Assembly: GCA_037127315.1 (NCBI GenBank)
Contig: JBBBDQ010000443.1
Location: forward strand, 995,001-1,059,000
DNA length: 64,000 nucleotides
Reading direction: 5' to 3'
From: Ascarosepion bandense
Taxonomy: Eukaryota; Mollusca; Cephalopoda; Sepiida; Sepiidae
The notes under the pieces are model-generated. The model was given only the letters and a program-made list of their open reading frames with translations, had not been told where the DNA came from and searched no databases. The position numbers were made by a program, and so were the translations under genes. This document shows positions 31,520 through 43,372 of this stretch, piece after piece (the first letter of the stretch is position 1; every line of letters starts with the position of its first letter).

Positions 31520-31990
31520 TGGATTAAAATAATGATTTTGCTGATTGAACTGTTATATAAAAACAAAAGTGTCTGTTGAAATTTATAATATTGTAGTGAT
31601 CTTCAGAGTTGGTTCCACAAAGCAGTGATTCATGGGAAGAATCTCTTCTCAAGTAGAATTTACATCTCATCAATGGAATAGAAAAGGAGTGAGATTGGTT
31701 CACTACAATATGCATGGCATGGCAAGTCTTTGTTGTGAAGTTTGGAACTGGTAAACCTAAGGAGTGTAGTTCATCTGAACACTTTCCATAGAAATTGCAA
31801 TCGAGTAACAAGGGGCTTGCAACCTCTTATCTGTGAGAAAGAGGTTGTAGGGTAGAAAATAATTCTTCACCCACAAGGATGTGGAGACACTTTTGTATTC
31901 AGCCACGGCACTCCATTTTCAGCTTGATCTGGCTCTTGTAAAGATAAAGGATAGCGTGTGAGGATTCAGGTACTTAATGAAGTGGTATAA
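31520..31990 (-). pseudogene. LINE-A fragment
   Basis: Minus frame: LDCNFYGKCSDELHSLGLPVPNF, with TKTCHAMHIVV and IPLMRCKFYL, the family order after the RT. A frame change separates the IPLMRCKFYL and RRDSSHESLL segments. Plus-strand 31800-31930 corresponds to the LINE-A block around 'gagaaagaggttgtagggta'. Confidence 0.8.
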
Positions 31991-32189
31991 GGAACTGTTC
32001 ATTTTTCCAGCATTTTCAGCAATGGATCATTTGTACGAGTTCCACTTGAAATCTGAGTTGGGTTGAAGTCCCAATAGGCACTCAAGGGGAGCACTCATTC
32101 ATTGTGAGAAGTGAAAATTTCGGGTCCACACGGTGATGATGGTATGTAACTATTTTGGTTTAGGAGGCATTAAATGTGTTCAGCCAGCC
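31991..32189. other. No gene seen
   Basis: Unassigned segment between two LINE-A relics. Confidence 0.4.
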
Positions 32190-32720
32190 AGTATTTCCCC
32201 AACTAAGCTTCTACAGGTAGGTCAGAGGAGTGATCAACTGCCAAACTACGGTCATCAATAATTTCAGAGGTGCACCCATATAGCATTGTATCATCAGCAT
32301 AAAGGATCTTAATCAAATTATTTGTGTAAAGTACAAACAGGGTTGGACTGAGAAGTGAACTTTCAGGGATGCCAGCATTGATCACTTGGGCCTCAGAAGA
32401 ATGGTTATTAGCAACTATCTTCAGGGACCTATTGGGAATGTGTTCCACAAAGTAACTGTTTTTGGGGATTAAGCTGAATGAAACTCCCTGCTTGCCAGTT
32501 CGAATGCAAAGGAAATGAGTATGATTTGACCCATTTATGTAGAACAGTGGGTTGTAGCTAAGTGAAATTAAAGAATGTAGCTTGTCTGAATGTTTGTCAT
32601 AAAGATAGTGATAGAGAAGCAAAAGATATGTGATCTTTAGGAATCTGTTTCACAAAGTAATATATCTGAGGAAGAAGCTGTCTGAGTGGAACTTAGTCCT
32701 TACCAATAGAATATGAAGAT
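32190..32720 (-). pseudogene. LINE-A relic with permuted domain order
   Basis: A 139-codon open frame (32622-32203) reads, in N-to-C order, the post-RT region first (LYHYLYDKHSDKLHSL ... GVSFSLIPKNSYFVEHIPN) and then RT motifs B and C (GIPESSLLSPTLFVLYTNN, then ILYADDTMLYG). In an intact LINE the RT motifs precede the post-RT block. About 20 residues normally lying between LLYxND and YADD are also missing. The frame thus joins two LINE copies or a rearranged one. The YADD aspartates are intact but the domain is fragmentary. Confidence 0.75.
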
Positions 32721-32864
32721 GCAAGTTTGCCATGGCAAAGATTTTTCTATAAATTTTTTTTTAATTCTTCTGATATGCTTCTTCAACAAAACAATAGAAA
32801 AAATTAAAGCTTCAAAATAGCACTTTACCAGCACAAAGCTTGCCAAATAAAAAAAGAAAATATT
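32721..32864. other. No gene seen
   Basis: AT-rich spacer. Confidence 0.4.
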
Positions 32865-33260
32865 GAAGCAACTGGCAACTGGGTCCCACCCATTCGCAGT
32901 CAGGTTAGCCAAATGCAGACGACAATTCTACTCCTGCAGCTTCTTCTCTCGCACTTCCCGCCTGTGGAACTCGTTCCTGTATTCTTGCTTTTCTGATGGC
33001 TACAACCTCCAAAAATTTAAATACAATGTCAATACTCATCTATTAACCACTGAACTCTAGCTCTCTCCCCACCCCCGTATATCCTTCCCTTTCTATCCAC
33101 CTATGTATCTGTCATCACACCTGCATTCTCAGCTTTCTATTGCTCCTTTCTCACTAGTTTGTACTCCTCACTCTTTTCTAATTAATCTTTTTACAGTTAT
33201 GTAGCCCCCAGCTCATCAGTGGCATTTCTGCCTTGCTTGGGGTGAAATGATTAAAAAAAA
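32865..33260 (+). pseudogene. LINE-B 3' end
   Basis: Plus frame: ATGSHPFAVRLAKCRRQFYS, FSRTSRLWNSFLYS, GYNLQKFKYNVNTHLL, stop; then a CT-rich 3' UTR and the tail 'atgtagcccccagctcatca', 'gtggcatttctgccttgctt', 'ggggtgaaatgattaaaa'. This tail is the segment shared with SINE-C. A-rich end continues to about 33310. Confidence 0.9.
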
Positions 33261-33310
33261 CAAAACAAAAAAAAACAAAAGAAAACAAAGAAACTAAGAA
33301 CAAATAAACA

Positions 33311-33587
33311 AGAAAAAAGAGAAACAGGAAAGACAGACACTAACAGGCAATAACACAAAGTGCTCAATGTCTCTAGCAAATAGACAGAGCAGTAACATTA
33401 ACCAATGAAACAACACAAACAGACTAGGTCTGAATCATTACTTTGAGTTTCTTATAAAGCCAACAACAGACACCAAAAAAATCTAATTAGGAATTTAAAC
33501 CAAATGTTTTTGTGTTGTCTTGTTGTTGGTATATAATAACATCTAGATGTTGTATTTTGAAGCAGTATTTACCTTTTCTGGTATATA
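33311..33587. other. No gene seen
   Basis: A-rich then AT-rich sequence, unassigned. Confidence 0.4.
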
Positions 33588-33841
33588 TCTAAACTTATTT
33601 ACAAATGGAACTTTGTGTGTGTATGTCTATAGACTCCGAAATGGTTGAACCAATTTTCTTAAAAATTTACACAGTTGTAATATAAGCGTCTGCAAGTGTT
33701 CTTAGCTAGGTTTTGTGTCAGGTTATAGAAGGAGTGGTTCGATTTTAATCAAATTTGATACACTCATAGACAAATATATAAGAAACGATATTCAGAAGTT
33801 TCAAGGTTGCTGTTCTTACAATAGTGCAGAAAATCGATTTT

Positions 33842-33890
<49 letters not shown>

Positions 33891-33929
33891 CTTTCATTAC
33901 ACCCGAGCATCGCCGGGCTATACTGCTAG
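33588..33929 (+). mobile_element. Non-autonomous Helitron, internally deleted
   Basis: Starts TCTAAACTTATTTACAAATG at 33588 and ends 'cgccgggctatactgctag' at 33929, before T. Relative to 16611-17349 it lacks most of the right half: the (TA)n at 33845-33889 joins directly to 'agctttcattacacccgagc'. The 3' hairpin pairs CCCG with CGGG around gagcatcgc-like sequence. Confidence 0.85.
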
Positions 33930-36000
33930 TTCTATATATGATGGCTCAGTTTCCAAAATGACATAAATCAAGAAATTACTATATCAACAGCAGAATAGAC
34001 AATCTGTCCAAATAAACTTATTCATTGTATTTTTAAAATAATGTCTTTGTTATGGTGAAGTTTTATGATATGCAGGTTGTTTGCCATTCAGGTATTAGTG
34101 TTGGTCTACTGCATTTAATGAAGTAACTGTACGTGCACATGAAGACAATGATTAAATGCACACTCTCAGATGGACACATCTACATAGCAGAACTGAATCG
34201 AACAATATAAGCTCTCTCTAGAGCAGAAATCACAATGTGTGAGACAAAACACCATTCTTTACAATAATAAATAAGATGTCAAGAACCATAGTAAAAATGA
34301 TGCAATTTATCAATAACAATGCTCTTATTGCAGAGCGTGCCAAATGTTATTTCTGTTGATGAGAACTTCAGAAAAAAAATGGCTGACGTACGATAGTAGG
34401 AATGATAGTAGCGAACTGTAAGTAGAATAAGCCGCAAATGTTTAAGATACACAGAATCTTTCTTTGCATTGATTAATTCCTTTAAATGACTCACAAGATA
34501 AATATTCACTGGTTTTAAATTCAAGATTCAGATTGGTTATTTCAAATCACATGACTTATGATGAAGTATGTTCACAACTCCATCTATGCAAGTGTAATAA
34601 ATGATTGCTTTAAATTATCCAAATAAAGTATATAATATGGAGTACACAAAAACCTGTTGTATGTTTTGAATTTCTTTTTCTTGACTTTTCACTCTCAATG
34701 AGCATTCTCAAGACAGAAAAATCTAGGGAAAAATCATTATCAATGACAACCCTACTGCTTAAAAATACTGTGGTTAACTTGAAAAATTTTAAAAGTTGAT
34801 ACAATTAAAAAATAGAAATAAATATCCATGATATTTGTATACAGGAAATATGTTAAAATAAAAATGTAAATATGGTGATTTAATATAAGAAAATAAATAA
34901 AAGGAAGTTTTGGTGAAAAAAAAAAAGTTCATATGATTTTTTTAAATTGGCTTCTGCTAAAAACCGCTTTTTGAATAAATTTGGAGAAGTAGAAAATTTT
35001 TAAATTCCAAATTAATTCCTCTGAATCCAAAGAATTATTTTAAAGTTACTTATAAAAATCTATGATAGCCATAGTAATATTAAAATTATCAGGACTATAG
35101 TGTTAAGTTTGCTTTTGTAGGAATATTGATCCTTTTGCAAGATAATTTGTATTTGGGGCTGAGAATAGACAAACATTTTCTTAAATTAGAAATCTGCATC
35201 TTAGATGATAGAAATAAAATTTAGGACTTAAGATATTAAAAAGAATCTTCCTTTATATGAAGAGATTTTTGATGTTTTCCCAAGAGAAAAAGGAAGTCTA
35301 TTTCCACTCGGTTTTTAATTGTAAACTTGTGAATACCATAGAAATGGGCATATTGTCAGGATAAATGAGACCAGCTGAGAAATTTCTAAATATTAAACGA
35401 GTTCTTAATAAATATGCATGAGAGATCAAAAGACATTAATAAAAGATGAAGAGTAATCATTAAATTATATCTTTTAGTGATTTTATTTATATATCTATCA
35501 TAAATCATTAACTTGTACAAACTTGTAATTGAATGTATAATGGTAAGTTCTCAGCCTAACCAAAAAGAATGACCTTGAACCATGAAACCTTCATATGGTT
35601 CCACTTATTCACCCTAAAGCTCAATGTAATAGACATATTACTTCTCAAGTTTCTTGAAGCCTTCCCAAAAAATGTGATGTTTGGTCATGAAAAAATTGAT
35701 TTAGGGGAGTGGCCCTGGCCAGGAATTTTCACTTCCATCTTTCCATTTACTTATGCAAATCCATGGATACAATATTCTTTTAGACCTTAGACAAATTTGC
35801 CAGTGCAGTATTTATTTGTACAGATCCAGAAATACAATATATGGATCCAGTATTAATTTATACACATACAGACAAATATATATTTACTTATGATTTTTAT
35901 TGATTGTAATGTGACGTGTTATTCAGTGTTTTGCCCCAATTATTCATGTGTCGGTGTATATCTGCATGAACAGCCGTACTTATATATGATTATATATGAA
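33930..36000. other. No gene seen
   Basis: AT-rich. No ORF with recognisable motifs and no clear repeat. Confidence 0.45.
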
Positions 36001-36387
36001 CTAGCAGTATAGCCCGGCATTTCTCGGGTGTAATGAAAGCTTTAAAAATAATCCATGGTCCTGGAGCTCAGACTCTTTGGACGTTGACACAAAAGACTAA
36101 AAAGCAATAGTTGTTTCCAGTTAAAGCGAAACCGTAGACTGAAAGAAAAATGAATGGATGTAAGTCAAATTTTAATTTCCTGGTATCGATATCAAATAAG
36201 TTTTTTTCGTCGTAAACTGAATTTTGAAGGCTAAATAAGTCCTCTGAGTAAATGGTATGATGGCTGAGACTAAGAACTACAATTATACCTACTTAGAGCC
36301 AAACCCAAAGCAAAAACTAAAATAAAAGGGCTGAAAAAAAAATACAGACATACAGGCAGATAAACAGGCACACACATAAACATCTTG

Positions 36388-36438
<51 letters not shown>

Positions 36439-36682
36439 CAATTTTCTGCACTATTGTAAGAATTGCAACCTTGAAACTTCTGAATATTGTTTCTTATGTC
36501 TTTGAGTATATCAAATTTGATTAAAATCTGACCACTTCTTCTATAACCCGATTTTTTTCTATATTTATCGGGGGTACCTCGACACAAAACCAAGCTAAGA
36601 ACACTCGCAGACGCTTATAGTAAAACTGTGTAAATTTTCAAGATAATTGGTTCATCTGTTTCGGAGTCTATAGGTAATGGAT

Positions 36683-36719
<37 letters not shown>

Positions 36720-36750
36720 AAGTTCCATTTATAAATAAGTTTAGATTAGA
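36001..36750 (-). mobile_element. Non-autonomous Helitron, near full length
   Basis: Reverse-strand copy: 36001 CTAG with A at 36000 (CTAG before T in sense), hairpin 'agcccggcatttctcgggt', the body including (TA)n at 36396-36436 and (CA)n at 36683-36713, and the 5' end 'ccatttataaataagtttag' at 36725-36744. Same block order as 16611-17349. No coding capacity. Confidence 0.85.
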
Positions 36751-36849
36751 TATATACTTATATATTTATATGTATGTAAATTATTTTCCCATAATTACTC
36801 ATTACAGTAGGAACACTAAAAAGCTTTCATATGTGCAGGTATAGGTCTA

Positions 36850-37060
36850 TGTATTTCACGTCTGTGGAACAGTCTTCTTGTTTCTTACTTCCCAGCCAAC
36901 TACAACCTTCAAAATTTTAGGTGCAATGTCAATTGCAATCTTTTGTTTTCCTAAAATCTGTTTTTGGTTGTCATTTCTTCTCATTAAAGTCTTTAACATC
37001 TACTAATCCCTTGCATTTTAGTGTCATTATTGCCTTGCCTAGGAGGAAATGATTTAAAAA
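36850..37060 (+). mobile_element. LINE-B 3' end fragment
   Basis: 'cacgtctgtggaacagtctt', 'actacaaccttcaaaatttt', 'tagtgtcattattgcc', 'ttgcctaggaggaaatgatt' correspond to TSRLWNS, YNLQ(K)F and the tail. Diverged. Confidence 0.75.
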
Positions 37061-37078
37061 AATGACTCTGTGTGTGTG

Positions 37079-37109
<31 letters not shown>
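37079..37109. repeat. (TA)n microsatellite
   Basis: AT tract following the LINE-B tail. Confidence 0.95.
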
Positions 37110-37112
<3 letters not shown>

Positions 37113-37187
37113 TTTCATTCAAGTATGTTTGCTTGAATAATTTAGACACATTATGTCTATTTTTATTTTAATCCTCTCATATTCTGT

Positions 37188-37351
37188 TGTATCGGGGGTA
37201 CCTTGACACAAAACCTAGCTAAGAACATTTGCAGACGCTTATAGTACAACTGTGTAAATTTTCAAGAAAATCGATTCAGCCATTTCAGAGTCTATAGGTA
37301 ATGGATACACAGACACACATACACAAAGTTCCATTTATAAATAAGTTTAGA
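37188..37351 (-). mobile_element. Helitron 5' end fragment
   Basis: Minus strand: ends TCTAAACTTATTTATAAATG (sense) at 37351 and extends to 'tatcgggggtaccttgacac'. Only the first ~165 bp of the family remain. Confidence 0.8.
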
Positions 37352-37359
37352 CATCTCTT

Positions 37360-38610
37360 AGATAGATGGAGTGTTTTTTCGCAGTGTTCAGTATCTTATT
37401 TTCAAGGTCAGCCATGTTTATGTTGGTCCCATGACTGAACCCATGAAAACATCACCATGTTGTATATTATTTTGATGGTTATAGAAGGGAACTTTAGTGG
37501 TACATGTCAAAAGTAGTTTCTCTAATATGATAAGTATCAATTTTTAATGGAGGGAGAGATGGATTGTTATAAACATTCTTTACAATGATATCAATCATTT
37601 CTTTAAGTGGGACATTAGTAAATAAAATTTCAACATCAAGTGAGGCTATGATTTCATTATTAGGTTTTTCTGTTTTTTAAGATTTAGATTAATTTGTAAG
37701 TTGATTTTGTACTGTATTTACTATGTATGTATGGTGTAATGAGTTGGTTGATGACTTTGTTTAATTGATAAACCGGAGTGGGAATTTGGGATATGTTAGG
37801 ACAAAGAGGGAATTTAAGTTTATGTATTTTTGTAGTTCCATACATGTCACCTGGTTTGTAGTCAATTATTTTGAGAAATTTTAGTTTATCTTGTTTTGTG
37901 TCGTTGGCTACAATGAATTTATTGATTTTCAGTTGGTTGATAGGATTTTTAACTTTTTAAATTTCGTGTCAAGTATTTGTTGTATTTTTAAAATATAATT
38001 ATTTAATACAACAAAGATATTGATTTTATCTGCTTTTTTTACTTTTTTACAATTGTATGGTTATATAATTTCTTGTTAGTGAATTTTAATTGTTTCGTTA
38101 GGAGCTTGGATGAGTATTTTCTTTTGTCACGTCCGTCTTTTATTGCTTCATCATTGAGTAGATCACAAATATCTGGTTTTGTTTTTATTAGTTGTTGTAC
38201 TTCAAGTTTCTGTTTGCTTTGATATAACATTTCTTTTCAGTTTTTTTTTTAATCCAAACTATTGTATTGTCTATAAAAATGACACTTGGGTCTAAGGTGA
38301 GTAATTCCTTTTGGTGGCTTGTTAGTTCACAGTTAGAAATATTGATGAATTTTTCTTAGTTTGGAAGATGATTAGTTCCTTTGTACATTGAGTTTTTTTT
38401 GGTTTTTTAATGTTCAGACAGTGTTGATATTCAGATTTCTTATCAATTTCTGTAAATCTATCAATTTCTGTAAATCTATATCGAATTTTCTTAAGGTGTT
38501 TAGTGATGGTTTTCAGTTTTAGATTGTTGTGGATCTTTTGTGATCTTTTACTGAGTGTTTTTAAGTTGTCTTTTGCTATTTCAGTCTACTCTTACGGGTT
38601 AATTGTAACA
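37360..38610 (-). pseudogene. Second Penelope-like element, RT N-terminal part
   Basis: Minus-strand frames in order: an N-terminal region rich in Lys (38230-38039, KTKPDICDLLNDEAIKDGR), then IDYKPGDMYGTTKIHKLK (family form PGxxYGxPKIHK), then IIASLDVEILFTNVPLKEM (motif A, catalytic Asp present), YHIRETTF, and FMGSVMGPT (motif B) followed by MADLENKIL. Motif C and everything downstream, including the nuclease, are missing, so the 3' portion has been lost at the boundary with the Helitron fragment. Multiple stops. Different subfamily from the 27 kb element judging by the FTNVPL motif. Confidence 0.8.
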
Positions 38611-38969
38611 TAAGGAAAATAAAAATGATGGACCAAAACTCAGTCAAAATACAGACAAATATTTAATTCATAAAACATTAGATAAAAATATTTACAAATA
38701 TACAGTTTGGCACTCAAATCAAGAGACATAGAAAACGTATAGTTTACTACTGCCCGGTGAAGTGTTATGAGGAAAAGAAAGGGAGGGAAAGTGTCAAATA
38801 TCTTACCCAGTTAAGTTGGCGGGGAAGTTAAGTGCTATAGTTTTTTGGAAACACTTAAATGTGTATACAAAGACTAATTATTGGCTTGGTCAATGAAAGA
38901 GGCAAAAATATGCATTTACCCAGATAGTTCCATGAGGTTCTCTTTTAGGTTTTTGTTCGGATTTTGTCT
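38611..38969. other. No gene seen
   Basis: Unassigned, perhaps terminal sequence of an LTR- or PLE-type element. Confidence 0.3.
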
Positions 38970-39275
38970 ATGAAAATCTTTCGGCTGGATCTCGATCCTA
39001 GAATTTTTACCGGAGTTGATACGACAGCAAAATCCTTTTAACAACTCTTTCAAGTTTTTGTTTGTCGTCGACTAGAAAGATTCTTTCTGGCTGGAATATT
39101 TTCTTGAATTGAAACCGGTTCTGATGAGGTCAGCACATTCTTTTATCAACTGTTTCACTTTTTAGTTTTTGTCATCAACTTCGGGATTCTTTTGGCTGGA
39201 TATACATCCTGAATCTTAACCAGTGTTGTAGAGGTCAAATCATCCTGCTATCAACTGACAGCTCTGTACCCAAAG
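38970..39275. repeat. About 105-bp tandem repeat, three units
   Basis: 'ggctgga' starts units near 38983, 39089 and 39195. Each also has 'tgaa..t.aaccgg'-like sequence, a 'tcaact' box and 'tttttg'. Purpose unknown. Confidence 0.7.
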
Positions 39276-40390
39276 CCTTATTTTATAGGGGCTAATGCCT
39301 AATTTGCATGCTTCGAGAAACTTTCAAACTCTCTCGACTCTACTGGAACTTTCTACAATCTTCCAAAATGTTCTATTTCTAATTTCCTTATTTTTATGAC
39401 TACTTCCTGAATTAAAACTTTTTTGTAACAAGTAGGTCTCAATAGTGTCCTTTACTATAACTTTTTATACATTATTAATATTATTTTTGTATATAAATGC
39501 ATCTTTGTAACACTACCTGATAATAAACAAAAACTTCAAATTCTTGAAGCCTTCTATATAAAAAAATTGCAACCAACAGTAAATAAAGTTACTTATAAGT
39601 ATATAAACAACCTTTTAAAATGTCTATAATGACAAGTTCTAAAATATCTAAATTGTAATTTTTTTAAAAATTACAATTATAACAGAATTGCAATTTTTCT
39701 AAGTACAACTTAGATGTGGCACAAGACCAAAATTATGGGGCACCCAGTGAGAATCGAAGATAATAAAAATTAGGAAAATTATGGTGCCTTCTTTGATGAT
39801 TTTAATTATAACACAGAAACATTAATGCATGAATATGAGATAATAAAAATAAATAGACATATCTAAATTATTCAACTAAACATGCAATGAATGAAGATAT
39901 GCTACCTATATATATAATTTTCTATTTGTAAAGTAGTTATTACGTGACCTAGATTTTTACCATGAGTGGTTTCTTCAGGCGATTTGCAATAACTAATTTT
40001 ACCATTTACCAGGTTTTTTAAGAATGCTCACATAACGTTGTTTTTTTTTTTTTGAATGCTCATATGGCAGGGAATTTTGAACACGCAAATTTTAAAATTA
40101 CAAGCAATTATAACGTTTTCATCCATGGTTGTATGAACCTAAGAGTTATTTCTTAGCATGGTTACACTTAGTCATAATTTCTGTTCTTTCATTCAATAGT
40201 TCGCTTTTGTTTGGGAATAGCATAATCTCTAACATTTCTTCTTGGCACAGTCTAAATATTTTTCCACCAGTTTAAGGCTTGGTTGATAAAATGGAAAATA
40301 TTCAAAAGTTTTACAATATAATTGTATTGAATACTTTAATACAAATGTGCACTGGTCTAATCTCATTATTACCAAAAATTAAGTAATTAA
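39276..40390. other. No gene seen; one copy of 60-bp motif
   Basis: 39705-39760 contains 'gatgtggcacaagacc' and 'cacccagtgagaatcgaag', as at 9.7 and 10.8 kb. Confidence 0.45.
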
Positions 40391-40395
40391 ACAAT

Positions 40396-41185
40396 CAAGT
40401 AAATCTACAAGGAAATCCTTGCTTCTTCAGTAACAGCAAAATCATTATATATATATAAATTTATTCAGATACTTTAATCCAAGCGGAAAAAGCAGGAAGG
40501 TAAATTCCAAAAAACCCGATCCTAATTAATATTAAAATTTTATTTTAATATTAAAAAATGATACAGGAAGAGAGCTCCATGTAATAAAATATTACAGAGC
40601 AAATATAAATTAAATAGGATTAATTCAAGGATGTTGAATGACCATTTCGATATGAAATCCCCACAGAGGATAACACATCACCTCAGCAACAAAAAATCCT
40701 TTCTGAAACTGGAGAAAAAATCTGTCTATTTTTCCTTTTTTAAATAGATTTGCAAAAAAATTAAAAAGAAAGAAAAAGATAAAATAAAATAAACAAGAAA
40801 AGAAAAATTGGCATCGTCTGGGTTCGCAAAAAAGGAAAGAGAATTGTAACGCCGTCTGTTCCTTTTACGTTACAATTCTCTTTCCTTTTTTGCGAACCCA
40901 GATGATGCCAATTTTTCTTTTCTTGTTTATTTTATCTTTTTCTTTTCTTTTTCTTTCTTTTTAATTTTTTTGCAAATCTATTTAAAAAGGAAAAATAGAC
41001 TGATTTTTTTTCTCCAGTTTCAGAAAGGATTTTTTGTTGCTGAGGTGATGTGTTATCCTCTGTGGGGATTTCATATCGAAATGGTCATTCAACATCCTTG
41101 AATTAATCCTATTTAATTTATATATATATAATGGTTTTGCCATTACTGAAGAAGCGAGGATTTCCTTATAGAAATGGCTATCCAA
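40396..41185. mobile_element. Large fold-back element
   Basis: 40606-40850 is an imperfect reverse complement of 40869-41120 (about 245-bp arms, few mismatches, 18-nt loop). Outer blocks 40396-40462 and 41121-41185 are also inverted, but the left side is separated from the inner arm by about 145 bp of extra AT-rich sequence, an apparent insertion. The arms include 'gaaccca..tgatgccaatt' and 'ctctgtggggatttcatat'. No transposase. Could be a fold-back (hairpin) transposon, a MITE-like unit, or an inverted duplication; the 67-codon ORF at 40982 is part of one arm. Confidence 0.9.
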
Positions 41186-41212
41186 CAGATTTAAATATCG
41201 AAATTTTTATAT

Positions 41213-41216
<4 letters not shown>

Positions 41217-41248
<32 letters not shown>
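41217..41248. repeat. (TA)n microsatellite
   Basis: AT tract right of the fold-back element. Confidence 0.95.
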
Positions 41249-41252
<4 letters not shown>

Positions 41253-41468
41253 ATATAAAAAGACAAACTTATAACTATACTCGTGTTGAAAAACCCTCCA
41301 CGGATCTACATGGAAGGAAAAATAGTTATAAAAAAAGAAAGAGCTAAGCACATGAACATCAGTCAAAAGGATTCAAACCGAGTCAGCACGTAGCCCAAAG
41401 AAAAAAAACCTGAGACGAGTAATCAACTAAAAAAAAAGTGCTCAATACTTAAGTAGAGCAGCATAAAT

Positions 41469-41593
41469 AAAGTATACCTAGTGAGCCAACAAACCTACCA
41501 AGGTTTCACCTAAGCCAATCATCAGAGAAAGCCAGCTTTCTCTGACGATCTGCTTAGGTGAAACCTTGGTAGGTTTGTTGGCTCACTAGGTAT

Positions 41594-41603
<10 letters not shown>
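41469..41603. repeat. Hairpin with PLE-terminus-like arms
   Basis: Arms of about 63 nt run from 'aaagtatacctagtgagcc' and back to 'gctcactaggtatacttt', with a short loop around 'gccagc'. Arms contain CTGACGA or CTGATGA plus GAAACC, like the terminus at 27005-27053, and 'gttggctcact'. No element body is attached. Followed by (TA)n. Confidence 0.85.

Positions 41604-41653
<50 letters not shown>
41598..41653. repeat. (TA)n microsatellite
   Basis: Long AT tract. Confidence 0.95.
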
Positions 41654-41655
<2 letters not shown>

Positions 41656-41934
41656 GGGAATGTAAACATAATTTGGTTAGTGTTCAGGTGCACGGTTAGC
41701 TCACAGGAAGTGATGAACATCAAGCTTTGGTTAAGATATCTGCCTAGGAGAAGAAAAAATCTGATATAATACCCACATTGGTACTAGTTTAGATATCTTA
41801 CTTCTGCTTGTTTCTGGGATTGTTTATGTAAGTTGTGATGTTGTGATATCTGCACATGGCTAAAATGTCAGTATGAGCATTGCTGTTATCTTGATAACTA
41901 TATATGTTGATATACAAGAAGTGTAATAGGTAGT

Positions 41935-42130
41935 AGATTGCAATGGGAAATCAAAGAGATGAGTTCTAAATTCAACTGCTTTCACTTATACACAAAGGAA
42001 TTTGGCTAAGATATAAATCTAACTCTTTTCTTTCTGGTCATGGGTTGAATAGCAGGACAAACTAGCCTTTCTAGCTGTGGTAAGCAGCCAGTCTAGAGTA
42101 AGACCTACTCTGAATTGAAAATCATAACCT
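41935..42130 (+). mobile_element. SINE-D relic
   Basis: Diverged: 'gatgagttctaaattcaac' (B-box-like), 'ttatacacaaaggaat', 'gtcatgggttgaatagcagg' and 'aagcagccagtctag'. Confidence 0.65.
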
Positions 42131-42182
42131 TAGACTTAAACTTGTTAGCAATGGTCATAATTGTTAAAGAGTTATTAGTCAT

Positions 42183-42184
<2 letters not shown>

Positions 42185-42218
<34 letters not shown>
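42185..42218. repeat. (TA)n microsatellite
   Basis: AT tract, then TG. Confidence 0.95.
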
Positions 42219-42226
<8 letters not shown>

Positions 42227-43329
42227 TTCTATCCTTTACTTTGTATTTAGAGCACTTGTTCTGTTTTAATTCAATTTAAGATATATTCTATTAAAAATGA
42301 GATTACTGTTTGTGACATGCAAAGGGATTCCATAAATTTGAAGTTTCTTGAATGGGACCCAGAAGATTTCAGATTCAGCAATTGACCAACATCTCTGATA
42401 ATTTGCTTGTGTTAACGATTTTTCAAATTTATCAGTGTTGCTTGTATGTCATTTCATTTGAAGGTCCTTGAAACTGTTTTATTTCTTACAGACTATCATC
42501 TCTTTGTGTGCCAAAAGTTTCTCTCTGTCATTAAATTAGCACATATGATTTAAGTTGATTTGCTGTCTTGTTCCTTTATTTAATATTTTTTCTGTGGAGT
42601 GAGTGGCCATAGTTACATGTAAAATATGACAAAACTGTCCAACAGAATTTACAATGTTTGCAATAATAATAAAAAAAGATGGCAAAAAAGAAATTAAAAC
42701 AACCAAACAACATATGCAAGAAAAATTACCAGTAATAAGGAAAAGCAACAGTAATATGGCAAAATGTTCACAAAATAAGAATTAGTGTTGACACCCAAGA
42801 GTAAGTTTGGAAAATGGAATGTAGCATTCTGACTTCAAGACAAGACAGACCATGATTGAGTTATATGAAACCAAGAACTAGACTGTTTTATTGACTTGGA
42901 AGAAATTCTTGCATGCACTTAAGTGCTTCTGCTTATAAATTGGGCAGAGGAAAGTGTTTTGCAGTCATTCCCAGGACAATTGTATATAAAAGAAAAGTTT
43001 TGTCATGGGTTTCTTTGCCCTTTTTGTGAATATGTGGTATTGTGGTAAATGTAGGAATGGAAGGTAACGGATGAATTCTTTTAAAGAATGAACAAATTAT
43101 AATGAGTGATTGGGTTGTGAATCTGATTAACTAGGTCTAGGATAGAAAATGTTGACCAGCCTCACTCCACCTCTCCTTTGGCTTTGTGCCACAATTACTG
43201 CACATTACAATGATAAATATTCATTCCGAGTATAATCTGGAACTAACAATAATGCGATGAAAGATAAGCATTACTTTTAGAATTATTATATTTTGTTTCT
43301 GTTGGTAAATTTCTTTTATTGCTTATTCT

Positions 43330-43334
<5 letters not shown>
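42219..43334. other. No gene seen
   Basis: Unassigned; the 70-codon minus ORF at 42536-42748 has no recognisable features. Confidence 0.45.

Positions 43335-43372
<38 letters not shown>

Noticed and set aside
41469..41603. Active hammerhead ribozyme
   Set aside because: Core boxes are present but stem I and stem II do not pair well; kept only as PLE-terminus-like.
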